Position numbers and translations under genes: made by a program. A stretch of DNA of 64,000 bases, taken from positions 2,914,001-2,978,000 of the forward strand of contig NZ_CP195100.1 of assembly GCF_051175315.1 (NCBI RefSeq), in the 5' to 3' direction. Position 1 is the first letter of the stretch, and each line of letters begins with the position of its first letter. Under the pieces are notes generated by a model that made no database searches, had not been told where the DNA came from, and saw only the letters and a program-made list of their open reading frames with translations. This document shows, piece by piece, positions 11,343-20,898 of this stretch. This DNA is from Tundrisphaera sp051175315. GTDB lineage: Bacteria; Planctomycetota; Planctomycetia; Isosphaerales; Isosphaeraceae.

Positions 11343-12007
11343 CGGGGCCGGTCCTTGATAAGTAGGGGCATCGGTTCTCGGTGTCTGTCCGAAACGATCC
11401 TGTCGCTGGGAGGCTGGCAATCTTCCGGGGCGGACTTTCGACGTTGGCCCGGCGGCACGAGCCGGGGCGCGACCGTCCCCAACCGACGCGGCGCCGCGGC
11501 TTGCGGCGGCCCGATCGCCCCCCGAATTCAGGCCCGGGAGCACGGGGCGCACGGGCCCTCGCCGCTCATCCCGGGCGGTGGTTCGGGGATCTCGGGAGGT
11601 TTGGCCTGATGCGATGAGGAGGCGACTCTCGGCTGCACGACCCTTGATTTACCGGATCGGAACCGCCCATTGGTCGGCGGGAAGGCCCGATCCGAGTTAG
11701 GGTTTTTCCCTGATGTCGCCATAGGGGAACCTAGTTCATGATTGCCAGATGGGAGAGAAAATCGTATTCGAATTCGCCTTTCGCTTGCCGCGCCGTGCAT
11801 GGGGTCTTATTGCCAAAATAAACATGCCATACAAGTGGCAAAGGTGGGATCGGGGCGTATGGGTCGGGGCGACGGGCGGCATCCGCGGGCACTCTCGGGG
11901 CGGATGGCGGCCGTCGGTGACCCGGCGATGGGGGTGGACCTCGGTTGTCGCCCGGTCGGGCCGCCGGCGGGGTGGGACGATCGCCCGCCCACCGGGTCGG
12001 AGGGGGG
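11343..12007. other. 665-bp non-coding gap with an AT-richer patch
   Basis: This lies between two minus-strand genes, so it should hold the 3' end signal of the DcuC-like gene and the promoter of the surface-protein gene. No convincing ORF is present. The part from about 11640 to 11850 is clearly richer in A and T than the surroundings and includes a small hairpin (TGCCA, 6-nt loop, TGGCA at 11825-11840). I see no T-run terminator and no clear -35/-10 pair. Confidence 0.5.
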
Positions 12008-13330
12008 TCAGCCCGCGCGGGCGACCATCGCCAGGGAGGCGACCGCTCCGAGGAGCAGGGCGGGCAGGAGGCGGCGGATCAGGTCGAGGGGGGCGACCCC
12101 GGCCAGGCCGGCCCCGCAGACGACGACCGCCGAGACCGGCGACATCGTCCGGCCGAACCCGGCGGCCAGGCAGGTCAGCGCCCCCAGGGCGACGGCCCCG
12201 GGCCGGTCGCCGAGCGGTGCCAGGCCGATCTGGGCGAACGCCAACACCGGCCCCGAGCCGGACCCCGACACCGCGGCCAGCCCCCACGGCAGCGCCATCG
12301 CCGAGGCGGCCAGCGCCCCCGGCGAATGGCCGGCGTGGCGGAGCATCGCATCCCCCAGCCCCGACGCGGCGATCCCCGCCCCGAAGCATTGGGCCGCGAC
12401 CGTCAGGGCGATGACGTTCCCGTAGGCGGAGCCCATCCCCTCCGAAAAGCCGCGGGCCAGCCGCGGGATGTCCCGCGCCGCGAGGAGCCCGGCCACCAGG
12501 ACCCCGATCAGCATGGCACGCACCACCGGCAGGGCCCCGGCGAGCGGCCTCCAGCCCTCGCCGTCCGGGACCCGGATCAGCCAGCCCATCGGCGCCCAGC
12601 CGGCGTGGGCCACCAGCAGCAAGGTGACGGGGACCAGAGGCACGGCCGCCTTGAAGATTGAAGGCGCCGATTCGTCCCCGTCGGCGGGGAAGGGCAGGGG
12701 CATCGGATCCCCGGCCGGCCCGCGCCGGTTCAGCAGGGGGAAGGCGATCGCCGCGACGAGAAGGCCCGCCAGGTTGGCCGGGGCCGCCAGGGAGTACAGG
12801 GCCCGTGCCTCCATGCCGGTCGTCCCGGCGATCGACAGGAGATCCTGGGCGCCGGGGTTGAGCAGGTCCCCCCCGAACGAGGATCCCAGCACCAGGGCCG
12901 CCGCGGCGACATCGCGCCGGCAGCCGGAGGCGACGATCAGGGGCAGGAGGATCGGCCCGAGCATCGCCGCCGTGCTGGACTGGCTGGGCACCGCCAGGTT
13001 GACCAGGTAGGACGCCACGATCCCGCCCGGCAGGACGGCCCAGCGCGCCCTCCGCAGGGGCGAGGTCAGGAGCCGGACCAGCTGGCGGTCGCACCCCGTG
13101 ACCCCGAGCGCGGCGGCGAAGCCCATCGAGGCGCAGATCGGGGCGACCATCGGCGCCACCATCGACCGGGCGAAGGTGTCCGCCACGGCGAGCGGCCGCC
13201 CCGCCAGCGTCGCCAGCGCCAGCCCGGCCCCGATCAGCACGACCCGGACGTCGACGCGGCGGATCATCAGCCCCAGCGCGATCGCCAGGATGAGGCCGTT
13301 GAGGACGAGCAAGCCCACCCACCTTTCCAT
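12008..13330 (-). CDS. DcuC-family C4-dicarboxylate transporter-like membrane protein
   Basis: A 440-residue polytopic membrane protein with about 11-12 hydrophobic segments spread over its length. It fits the DcuC branch of C4-dicarboxylate carriers: a conserved Gly-Cys-Asp (VTGCDRQLV) in the first half, an intramembrane VPSQSSTAAMLGP segment, and a matching SGSGSGPVLAF/GFGRTMSPVSAV segment in the second half, giving the pseudo-repeat of this ion-transporter superfamily. Likely moves a dicarboxylate or similar organic anion across the inner membrane; the true substrate is not evident. No metabolic gene lies beside it. The ATG at 13330 is the only reasonable start. Confidence 0.78.
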   Translation of the reverse strand: MERWVGLLVLNGLILAIALGLMIRRVDVRVVLIGAGLALATLAGRPLAVADTFARSMVAPMVAPICASMGFAAALGVTGCDRQLVRLLTSPLRRARWAVLPGGIVASYLVNLAVPSQSSTAAMLGPILLPLIVASGCRRDVAAAALVLGSSFGGDLLNPGAQDLLSIAGTTGMEARALYSLAAPANLAGLLVAAIAFPLLNRRGPAGDPMPLPFPADGDESAPSIFKAAVPLVPVTLLLVAHAGWAPMGWLIRVPDGEGWRPLAGALPVVRAMLIGVLVAGLLAARDIPRLARGFSEGMGSAYGNVIALTVAAQCFGAGIAASGLGDAMLRHAGHSPGALAASAMALPWGLAAVSGSGSGPVLAFAQIGLAPLGDRPGAVALGALTCLAAGFGRTMSPVSAVVVCGAGLAGVAPLDLIRRLLPALLLGAVASLAMVARAG

Positions 13331-13402
13331 CGAGCGTTCGTGATGACGCCGGGCCGGGGTCGGTCGCCAGTCTAACCGATCGCCGCGCCCGGAGGATTGC
13401 CC

Positions 13403-13431
13403 TTCGCGGATCGGCGGGTCGGCGGTACGAT
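13403..13431 (+). promoter_or_regulatory. Candidate sigma70-type promoter
   Basis: TTCGCG (13403-13408), a 17-nt spacer, then TACGAT (13426-13431), about 75 nt upstream of the start of the large secreted protein at 13508. The same -10 hexamer and spacer length recur before hisA and before the gene at 46900. Confidence 0.4.
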
Positions 13432-13507
13432 CCGGCCCGGCCGGGGATCGGGCAAGGTGGCGTCGCCGCGCCCCGGCCAGGCCAGGGACAGGGAGGTCTC
13501 GCGTCCG

Positions 13508-16500
13508 ATGAGAAACCGGGTCGCCCGTCTGGGCCTGTCGGCGGTCGGTCTGGCCTTCGCCGGGCCGTGGTGCGTGATCGAGGCCGGGGCCCAGCAGCCC
13601 TCGGCGGTCCATGCCACCGCCTCGATCAAGGATGGCTTCGAATCCCCCAGGGTCGCGTGGCGGTTGGAGCAGACCGACGCCACGGTCAAGATCTACGCCC
13701 AGGAGCGGACCGAGCGCGCGGCGCACGAGGGTTCCAAATCCGAGGGCTTCTCGTTCGACGCCGGGGTCGGCGGCGGCTTCTACTATAGCTACGAGCTGCC
13801 CAGGATCCCGATCACCGATGACCTCCGGGTCTCGATGTACGTCCGATCCAACCGGGCCGGGGCCTACTTCATCGGCCGGGTGATCCTGCCCGCCGACATC
13901 GACCCGGAGAAGCGCCTCCCGTCGTTCGTCACGGTCCAGAGCAGCTCCTACGAGGCGACCGACCGCTGGCAGCGGCTCGACCTGGCCGAGATGCTCCCGG
14001 AGGTCGAGCGGCAGGCCCGCGTCCTCCGCGCCTCGACCCGCCGCAAGGTGAGCCTGGAAGGGGCCTACCTGGAGCGGCTGGTGGTCAACCTCTACGGGGG
14101 CGAGGGGGAGACCGAGGTCTACCTGGACGAGCTGACGATCGCCCCGGTCTCGGCGGAGGTGGCCGACTCGTTCTCCCAGGCCTCCCGCCCCCGCGCGGCC
14201 CGCCCCCGGGCGGTGCCGATCGCCGACCGGCCCCGGGGCGAGGACGAGCCCCTGCCGCCCCTGCCGTCGTCGGCCCGGGTGCAGTTCGCCCGGAATCGGC
14301 TGACCAAGGACGGATTCCCCTGGTTCTTCACCGGGGTCCGCGGCCTGGGGATGGACCCCGCCCAGCTCCGGAGGGCGGGATTCGACACGATGTTCCTGCC
14401 CAAGGAGGCCGGCGAGGAGGACATCCTCGACGCCGTCCGCAGCGGGATGCTGCTGGTGCCGGAACTGGTCGGCCAGCCCGGGAAATCCTCGCGCGAGCCC
14501 GACCAGGTCGCCTCCGAGGCGGCGACCTACCCCGGCCGCGACGCGGTCGCCTTCTGGTCGATCGGCCGGAATCTGGGCGATGACATCGACCTCGACCGCC
14601 GCCAGGCGGTCAAGGCGCGGACCCGCGAGACGGTCCGGGCGATCCGCAAGGAGAAGCCCGGCGGCACGGCGATCTCCACCGCCACCGTGCTGGGCCAGGT
14701 CTCCGACTACGCCCGACTCCCCGAGAACCTCGACCTCCTCGGCGTCCCGCTCACCAACTGGGCCACGGTCCAGAACCCCCTGGAATCGCTGGCCTACCTC
14801 AACCAGCGTCGGTTCCTCACCGCCCGGAGCAACGCCGACGCCCTGATGTGGGCCAGCATCGACGCGACGCCGCCGCCGGCCTACGCCGAGGCCATCTGGG
14901 GCCGAGATCGCCCGCCGGGCTGGGGCGTCCCCCAGGTCCAGCCCGAGCAGATCCGCATCGCGGCCTACGCCGCCATCGCGGCCGGGTGCCGGGGCCTCTG
15001 CTTCAACGGCGATGCCTCGCTGACGCAGGGGGGCGGCCGGTCGAACCTGATCGAGCTGGCGCTCCTGAACCTGGAGTGCGACGTCCTGGAGCCGATCCTG
15101 GCCGATGCCGACAAGACGATCCAGATCCTGGATACGCTCCAGCCCGACATCCCCCAGCCCCTGCCGCCGCCCGTGATCGGGATGAACACCTCGACCCAGA
15201 GGGTGGTGATCCCCAAGGAGCAGGCCCCCCATCCGACCATCAAGGCCGCGATGATCGAGACCAAGGACCGCCGGGGCCGGCTGCTCATGGTGGCCGACTT
15301 CAGCCCCTATGCCCAGTACCAGCCGCCGATGGCCGCGATCAACAACCTCTCCGTGGTGGTCCCCGCCTCCAACGACTCGGTGGCCTACGAGATCACCCCC
15401 GGCGGGATCACGGTCCGCGACATCGAGCGCGTGCCGGGCGGGATGCGCGTGACCCTGCCCGACTTCGGCGTCTCGACGATCCTGCTGGTCACCACCAACG
15501 TCGACCTCGCCAACCAGGTCAAGACGTCCATCAACAACGTCCGCCACCTCGCCGTGGCCTATGCCATCGAGCAGGCGGAGATCCAGAGGGCCTGGGTCGA
15601 GGAGATCGACGCCCGGATCGTCGAGCTGGACCATCCCCAGAAGGATTCGGCCGCCCTGATCGCGCAGGCCGGCGACCTGGTCAAGTCGGCCCGCGAGCGG
15701 TACGAGGCCGAGGATTATCAGATGGCCTGGGAGGAGGCCCGCCGCGCCGGGCGGCCGCTCCGCCACCTGATGCGCTACCACTTCATGGCGGTCTACGACC
15801 GGATCATCAAGTCGCTCAACGACGAGAGCCTGCCGTGCGGCCCGGTCCCCCTGGAGGGCAAGGAGAAGCCGCAGGAGCGGGTGATCCAGCCGATCGTCGC
15901 GGCGCCGCTGGCCTCGTGGTCGACCCTGCCCCAGGCGTGGATCTGGCTGGACTGGATCCGCTCCGGCCGGCTGGGCTCGAACCGGATGGCGAGCGGCGAC
16001 TTCGAGTTCGAGGATGAGGAATTGCTCGCCGACCGGGGCTGGGCCGACGAGAGCTACCAGGACCCGGAGATCCAGGCCACGATCAAGGTCGTCAAGGGGG
16101 GGGCCGACAAGAGGGGTCACCACCTCATGCTCAACGCCAAGCCCAAGGGGGTCGCCCTCGACTCGCTCCCCCCGTTCCAGGACCATCCGGTGGTCGCCGT
16201 CCGCTCGCCGGCCATCAAGGTGAGCGAGCGCGAGGTCTATCGGGTCTCCATGAAGGTGGACCTCACCTACCCCACCGCGGCCGGGGCCGGCGGGCTGATC
16301 ATCCGCGACTCAATCGGCGGAGAGCGGCTCCAGTTCCGGCTCACCTCGGCGGCACAGGCCTGGTACGAGGTCGTCTTCTACCGGAGGATCCCCGCCGACG
16401 GCACCATGAGCCTCATGATCGGCCTGGCGGGGTACGGGTCGGTGGGGATCGACGACCTCAGGATCGAGCCGATCCAGGAGACCGTGGACCCGGAGGCCTA

Positions 16501-16627
16501 CGCCGCCAGCCGGCCCCGCCGGGCGGCCGAGGTCCGGACGACCACCGTGGACCCCACCGCGATCCCCGCGGCCCCCGCCGCGACCCGCTCGGCCACCCGG
16601 GCCCAGCCCTATCCGGTCCGCCAGTGA
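13508..16627 (+). CDS. Large secreted protein of unknown function, possible glycosidase-like fold
   Basis: A 1,039-residue protein with a signal peptide ending near AGAQQ (residue 29). The N-terminal part (about 35-215) looks like a beta-sandwich carbohydrate-binding-type domain (KDGFESPRVAW through VNLYGGEGETEVYLDELTI). The middle (about 260-620) reads like a TIM-barrel segment (GFPWFFTGVRGLGMDPAQLRRAGFDTMF), reminiscent of glycoside-hydrolase-like planctomycete proteins, but no catalytic acid pair can be assigned. A helical stretch (about 670-760) and a second beta-sandwich (about 830-990) follow, then a Pro/Ala/Thr-rich tail. GGAGG lies 12 nt upstream of the chosen ATG. It is transcribed divergently from the DcuC-like gene. 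Function unknown. Confidence 0.85.
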   Translation: MRNRVARLGLSAVGLAFAGPWCVIEAGAQQPSAVHATASIKDGFESPRVAWRLEQTDATVKIYAQERTERAAHEGSKSEGFSFDAGVGGGFYYSYELPRIPITDDLRVSMYVRSNRAGAYFIGRVILPADIDPEKRLPSFVTVQSSSYEATDRWQRLDLAEMLPEVERQARVLRASTRRKVSLEGAYLERLVVNLYGGEGETEVYLDELTIAPVSAEVADSFSQASRPRAARPRAVPIADRPRGEDEPLPPLPSSARVQFARNRLTKDGFPWFFTGVRGLGMDPAQLRRAGFDTMFLPKEAGEEDILDAVRSGMLLVPELVGQPGKSSREPDQVASEAATYPGRDAVAFWSIGRNLGDDIDLDRRQAVKARTRETVRAIRKEKPGGTAISTATVLGQVSDYARLPENLDLLGVPLTNWATVQNPLESLAYLNQRRFLTARSNADALMWASIDATPPPAYAEAIWGRDRPPGWGVPQVQPEQIRIAAYAAIAAGCRGLCFNGDASLTQGGGRSNLIELALLNLECDVLEPILADADKTIQILDTLQPDIPQPLPPPVIGMNTSTQRVVIPKEQAPHPTIKAAMIETKDRRGRLLMVADFSPYAQYQPPMAAINNLSVVVPASNDSVAYEITPGGITVRDIERVPGGMRVTLPDFGVSTILLVTTNVDLANQVKTSINNVRHLAVAYAIEQAEIQRAWVEEIDARIVELDHPQKDSAALIAQAGDLVKSARERYEAEDYQMAWEEARRAGRPLRHLMRYHFMAVYDRIIKSLNDESLPCGPVPLEGKEKPQERVIQPIVAAPLASWSTLPQAWIWLDWIRSGRLGSNRMASGDFEFEDEELLADRGWADESYQDPEIQATIKVVKGGADKRGHHLMLNAKPKGVALDSLPPFQDHPVVAVRSPAIKVSEREVYRVSMKVDLTYPTAAGAGGLIIRDSIGGERLQFRLTSAAQAWYEVVFYRRIPADGTMSLMIGLAGYGSVGIDDLRIEPIQETVDPEAYAASRPRRAAEVRTTTVDPTAIPAAPAATRSATRAQPYPVRQ

Positions 16628-16661
16628 GCGGCCGGGGCCCGACGCCGACGGGCCTCCCGCC

Positions 16662-17909
16662 TCAGCGGCCCTCGGCGGGGGCCGGGGGCGGGGCGGAGGC
16701 GTCGGCGTAGCCCTTCTGGGCCTGGACGTCGGACGGATCGATGCGGATGGCCAGCTTGTACCAGGAGCGGGCCTCGGCCCGCCGGCCCACCCCCAGGCAG
16801 GCGGCGCCCAGGTCGCGGATCAGGGCCGGGTCGTCCCGGTTCGACACCCGGGCGGCCCGCTGCATCAGCTGTTCGAGCCGGTCGTGCTTCTTCAACTCCT
16901 CCAGGTACGGCGCCGCGGCCTTCGCGTCGCCGACGGCGAGCAGGGCCTGTCCCAGCCCGAGGATCGCCTCGCGCTGCGACGGGTCGGCCGCATGGGCCGC
17001 GCGGAACGCCGCCAGGGCGGCCGGCCCCTCGTTGCGGGCCAGGGCCAGCCGGCCCCTCAGCAGGGCGAGGCCCGCGTGGTCGGCCGGCCCCTCGGCCAGC
17101 AGGGTTTCGAGCCGCTCGTCCTCGCCCCGGTCGATCGCCGTGCGGGCCCGGATGGTGCGGGCGTCCGGGTCGGAGTCGGGCAGGGAGGCCAGGGCCGCCT
17201 CGGACTCGGCGAATCGGTTCTGCTGGCGCAGGGCCTCGGCCAGCCCGAGCCGCGATTGGCGATCGGCCGGGTCGGCCCGGACGCACTCGGCCAGGTACTC
17301 CGAGACCTCCTCGGGCTCCCAGGTCACCCCGCGGGTCAGGGTCCAGAGGTAGACCTCGTCGGCATTCAGGTCCGCCAGCCCGGACAGGGCCCGGAAGGTC
17401 CGGTTCAGCTCGGGGCGGCGCAGCTGCATCCCATAGATGTAGATCAGCTCGCGGAGCGGCTGGACCAGCCGGGGCCCGAGTTCCGCGGCGCGGCGCAACA
17501 GCGCCTCGGCCGCGACCAGGCGGTGCCTCCGCAGCTCCAGCTGCCCCGCGAGCAGGCGGGCCTGCGGGGCCATGGGCTCGCCGTCGGGGACGCGGGCCAG
17601 GTTTTCCAGGGCCGCGTCGGGCCGGCCCAGGCCGATCTCGGCCTCCGCCCGGAGCAGGAGGTCCTCCGACTTCGGCTCGCGGAGCCGACGCAGCCGGTCG
17701 AGCGTCGCCAGCGTCCGGTCGAACCGGTGGCCGTCCAGCTCCGCCTTCGCCTGACGCCACAGGTCGTCCGGGGCCGGGGACGGCCGGAGGACGAACAAGA
17801 GGCCCCCCAGCAACGTAAGGGACAGCAACCCGACGGCCAGTCCATATCGAAGCGGCCGGGGGCGAGTCGGGTCGTTCGTCGCCGGTCCCGGCGGTTGCCC
17901 CTGTTGCAT
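16662..17909 (-). CDS. Membrane-anchored tetratricopeptide repeat protein
   Basis: A 415-residue protein with one transmembrane helix near the N-terminus (about residues 24-42, LAVGLLSLTLLGGLLFVL) followed by helical TPR-type repeats through to the end. Units such as DALLRRAAELGPRLVQP, FAESEAALASLPDSDPDA and AEARSWYKLAIRIDPSD carry the small-residue/aromatic spacing of TPRs. It should sit in the inner membrane with a protein-binding solenoid on the outer face. TPR proteins commonly neighbour FG-GAP/ASPIC lipoproteins in planctomycetes. Here that partner (18558-20390) is on the same strand, with one small gene between them on the other strand. The end is convergent with the gene ending at 16627. 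Confidence 0.85.
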   Translation of the reverse strand: MQQGQPPGPATNDPTRPRPLRYGLAVGLLSLTLLGGLLFVLRPSPAPDDLWRQAKAELDGHRFDRTLATLDRLRRLREPKSEDLLLRAEAEIGLGRPDAALENLARVPDGEPMAPQARLLAGQLELRRHRLVAAEALLRRAAELGPRLVQPLRELIYIYGMQLRRPELNRTFRALSGLADLNADEVYLWTLTRGVTWEPEEVSEYLAECVRADPADRQSRLGLAEALRQQNRFAESEAALASLPDSDPDARTIRARTAIDRGEDERLETLLAEGPADHAGLALLRGRLALARNEGPAALAAFRAAHAADPSQREAILGLGQALLAVGDAKAAAPYLEELKKHDRLEQLMQRAARVSNRDDPALIRDLGAACLGVGRRAEARSWYKLAIRIDPSDVQAQKGYADASAPPPAPAEGR

Positions 17910-18187
17910 GTCTGATCCCGGGGCGACCCCAGCCAGGCCTCGTCGTCGGCGGGAGGGGCCGCGATGGCCCCGATCCCGCCTCACGAATCGTGTTTCATGG
18001 TGGCGACACGGTGCGCCGGTTGCAAGACCATCACCGGGAAGATCCGACGCCGCATCGATCGGGGACGGGGCGAATGCGACGCTCCCGGGCGTCGTCGAGC
18101 GATCCGTCCGCCCGGCCCGCCTTCGCGGGCCCGGGCGGGGCCCATCGGCGTCGCGGATCCATCATCTCCAATCGCGAGGGTATCGTC

Positions 18188-18538
18188 ATGCATGTCCAGG
18201 TCCACACCGACAACCACGTCCACATCGGCGCGAAGAAGATCCAGGAGATCGGCGAGGATCTCCAGGGCGACCTGTCCCGCTACGGCTCCCGGATCACGGG
18301 CATCGAGGTCTTCCTCTCCGACGAGAACGGGCCCAAGGGGGGCGAGGACAAGCGTTGCCTGATCGAGGCCCGGGTGGCGGGCCACTCCCCGATCGTGGCG
18401 AGCCACAGCGCGGGGGGTGTGGATGAGGCCCTGGACGGCGCCTCCGAGAAGCTCCTGCGCGGCCTGGAGCACACCCTCGGCCGGCTCCACGACCCCAAGG
18501 GGCGGGTCACCTCGTTCGGCGGGGATCAGGAGATCTGA
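18188..18538 (+). CDS. HPF/RaiA-family ribosome hibernation factor-like protein
   Basis: A 116-residue protein resembling the S30AE (HPF/RaiA/YfiA) fold: an N-terminal beta strand (MHVQVHTDNHVHI), helix, RITGIEVFLSDENGPKGGEDKRCLIEARV as paired strands, and a second helix with GASEKLLRGLEHTLGRLHD. This family binds the 30S decoding site and silences ribosomes in stationary phase. It is shorter than long-form HPF and lacks a C-terminal dimerisation domain. The match is by fold pattern, so assignment is moderate. It lies on the plus strand between two minus-strand genes, with 19 nt to the convergent neighbour. A 7-bp GC hairpin with a CTTC loop sits upstream at 18114-18131. Confidence 0.75.
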   Translation: MHVQVHTDNHVHIGAKKIQEIGEDLQGDLSRYGSRITGIEVFLSDENGPKGGEDKRCLIEARVAGHSPIVASHSAGGVDEALDGASEKLLRGLEHTLGRLHDPKGRVTSFGGDQEI

Positions 18539-18557
18539 ACCCCGCCCGGGCCGACCG

Positions 18558-20390
18558 TCATTCCCCCTCGACCACCGCCAGGGTCGCGTCGACCGCGACG
18601 CGCTCGCGGACGGTGGTCGCCCCCGAGGGCCAGCGGATCGAAAGCTTGTCGACCTCGGCCGCGTCGCCCACGCCGATCAGCATCCGCGGGTCGTGCGACG
18701 AGAAGACGCTCGACCCGTGCTTCCGCTGGCGGACGATGGTCCTCCCCCCGGCCTCGACCCGGATCGTGGCGCCGATGGCGTCGCGGTTGCTCTTCGTGCC
18801 GGTCAATTCGAGCCTGATCCAGTGCCCCTGGGCCGGCGTGTCGTTGCGGAGCAGGGCGGCCGGGCCGTCCTTGTGGCTGACGGCGATGTCGATGTCGCCG
18901 TCGTCGTCGAAATCGCCGAAGGCGGCCCCCCGCGCCACGTGCACACCGGAGAAATACGGCCCCACGTCGCGGGTGGCCAGGCGGAACCGCTTGCCGTTGG
19001 CGTTGCGGTGGAGCAGCGGGGGCTCGGCATAATCGACGTTCTGGCCCAGGGCCCGGCGGTTGTCGTCGACGTGCCCGTTGGCGACGAAGCAGTCGGGCCA
19101 ACCGTCGTTGTCGAAGTCGGCCAGGGCGGTCCCCCAGCCGACCCAGGGGCGGCTGTCGGCCCCCATCCCGGAGAACGGCGTCATGTCCAGGAAGTTGCCG
19201 CCCCCCCGGTTCTGGTAGAGCGTGTTGTATTCGTGGGCGAAGTTGGTCACGAACAGCTCGGGGTCGCCGTCGCCGTCGATGTCCTCGGCGTCCACCCCCA
19301 TGCCCGACTGGACGTGCCCCTTCTCGTCGTACGCGGCGTTGGACGAGTCGGTGGCGTCCTCGAACTTGCCCCCGCCCTTGTTGAGGAACAGGAAGTTCGG
19401 GTTCATGTCGTTGGCGACGTACAGGTCGGCGCGGCCGTCGTCGTCCACGTCGGCGGCGACCGCCGCGAAGCCGTGGCCGTCGTCGCGGCCGGGGATCGGG
19501 TTGCCCGAGGCATCCACCAAAAACTGGTCGTAGACGTCGGTGAAGGTCCGGTCGCCGTTGTTGCGATACAGGAAGTGCTTGGTCGTGCGGATCTCGCGCG
19601 GCGAGCAGTAGAGGCGGACGTTTTTCTCGCGGTCGCCGCAGAATCGGTCGTCCTCGGGCAGGTTCCAGATCCCGTAGTTGGCGACGTAGAGGTCGAGGTC
19701 GCCGTCGCCGTCATAGTCGAAGAAGGCCCCGCCGGACGACCAGCCCGGCACGTCGATCTTGCTGGCGTGGCTGATGTCCTCGAACGTCCCATCCCCCCGG
19801 TTCAGGTAGAGGGCGTTCGGGCCGTAGTTGCAAAGGAAGACGTCGGGGTCGCCGTCGTTGTCGATGTCGCCCACCACGATCCCGTGGCAGAACCCGGAGA
19901 AGCCCAGGCCCGACGGCCCGGTCCGGTCCTCGAACTTGCCATCCCCCATGTTGCGATAGAGCCGGTTCGTCCCGCCCGACGACGAGCCCAGGGGGAGCGT
20001 GGTGGCGGTGACGAAGTAGAGGTCGAGCTTGCCGTCGCCGTCGTAGTCCAGGAAGGCCACGCCCGAGCCGTTGGCGGTGGGGAAGTGCTTGGCCTCGGTC
20101 ATGCCCGAAACGTGGCGGAAGTCGATCCCGGACGCGGCGGCGACCTCGGCGAATCGGAACGGGCTGACCTCCTGGGGGATCGTCGGGTTGGCCGGCTCGG
20201 CCTTGTAGTGCGCCTCGCGGTCCCCGGTGATGGTCGAGGCCGGGCGCGGCGCCGGGCCGGCGGTGGGCCCGGCCACCGTCGCGGGGGGCGGGGCGACCCC
20301 GGCCTCCGGGCCGGGCTCGGCCGTGCCGTCGCAGCCGCACGCCGCGGCCCAGGCGATCACCAGTGCCGGCAAGCAGGGGGTTCCACGCAT
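18558..20390 (-). CDS. FG-GAP/ASPIC-UnbV (CRTAC1-like) repeat lipoprotein
   Basis: A 610-residue predicted lipoprotein. The start at 20390 gives a lipobox (AWAAAC, Cys at about residue 18), whereas the upstream ATG at 20426 buries it. The body is a beta-propeller built from FG-GAP/VCBS units with calcium-binding DxDxDG loops: DYDGDGKLDLY, DIDNDGDPDVF, DYDGDGDLDLY, DVDDDGRADLY, DIDGDGDPELF, DFDNDGWPDCF and DFDDDGDIDIA. The C-terminal about 70 residues match the ASPIC/UnbV domain (DPRMLIGVGDAAEVDKLSIRWPSG). Such proteins are abundant in planctomycetes and lie on the cell surface or in the periplasm; their ligands are mostly unknown. Confidence 0.92.
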   Translation of the reverse strand: MRGTPCLPALVIAWAAACGCDGTAEPGPEAGVAPPPATVAGPTAGPAPRPASTITGDREAHYKAEPANPTIPQEVSPFRFAEVAAASGIDFRHVSGMTEAKHFPTANGSGVAFLDYDGDGKLDLYFVTATTLPLGSSSGGTNRLYRNMGDGKFEDRTGPSGLGFSGFCHGIVVGDIDNDGDPDVFLCNYGPNALYLNRGDGTFEDISHASKIDVPGWSSGGAFFDYDGDGDLDLYVANYGIWNLPEDDRFCGDREKNVRLYCSPREIRTTKHFLYRNNGDRTFTDVYDQFLVDASGNPIPGRDDGHGFAAVAADVDDDGRADLYVANDMNPNFLFLNKGGGKFEDATDSSNAAYDEKGHVQSGMGVDAEDIDGDGDPELFVTNFAHEYNTLYQNRGGGNFLDMTPFSGMGADSRPWVGWGTALADFDNDGWPDCFVANGHVDDNRRALGQNVDYAEPPLLHRNANGKRFRLATRDVGPYFSGVHVARGAAFGDFDDDGDIDIAVSHKDGPAALLRNDTPAQGHWIRLELTGTKSNRDAIGATIRVEAGGRTIVRQRKHGSSVFSSHDPRMLIGVGDAAEVDKLSIRWPSGATTVRERVAVDATLAVVEGE

Positions 20391-20898
20391 CGGCCGGCGC
20401 CGATCGGGGATCGAGGGGCAGGGCATCGACGTCTCCGAGAGAGGGGCGGAGTCAATCGCGATCGACTGGGAACGGGAGGTATGGGCGCAGCGAACGGGCC
20501 TGCGCCCCCGATTCCCGAAGGATTGTATCCGCCGTCGACCCCCATTTCTGTGCCGGACCGACGGCTCGAACGAAATCCTTCCCTCGGCCTATGTTGCAGC
20601 GACCGGCCGGCCGGTGCGGCGGGCCCGGCCCAACCCGGCAAGAGAAGTCGACCCTGCCGAATGCGGGCTTGGCATGTGGCGTGCTAGAATTTGGCGGCTG
20701 AATCGCGCCGGATCCGCCGTGCCGGACCGCCCGGCCGAATTGCGCGACCCCGACGATATACAATCGCGACACAACCCCATCGCCCGGGCGATTTGGCATC
20801 GAATGGGCGTCAAGGCCCGGCCGGAAACTCTCGACTCTATATCCAGTCTGAAGGGACTCATGACGCGTCAAACCGGACCGCGACAACTGGGAGCTCTC
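20391..20898. other. 508-bp divergent intergenic region
   Basis: This separates the FG-GAP lipoprotein gene (minus) from the secreted protein gene at 20899 (plus), so it must carry two promoters. I find no ORF with coding character. A promoter-like block lies at 20661-20690. The rest shows only GC-rich sequence and short palindromic GGCCGGCC tracts (about 20600). Confidence 0.5.
20661..20690 (+). promoter_or_regulatory. Candidate promoter, sigma70-type or sigma54-like
   Basis: Two readings overlap. TAGAAT at 20685-20690 with ATGCGG 18 nt upstream is a sigma70-type pair. TTGGCATGTGGCGTGCT at 20669-20685 has GG and GC spaced by 10 nt and fits the sigma54 -24/-12 consensus at about 11 of 14 defined positions. 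It lies about 210 nt before the ATG at 20899. Which factor uses it, if any, cannot be decided here. Confidence 0.35.

Noticed and set aside
8082..11609. A 1,175-codon plus-strand frame opposite the repeat surface protein
   Set aside because: It is a repetitive Arg/Val/Gly shadow of the coding repeats; the minus strand carries the conserved Ig-like motifs.
17997..18187. A short frame with a CxxC motif before the HPF-like gene
   Set aside because: There is no ribosome binding site, it is Arg-rich without conserved features, and it overlaps the HPF leader.
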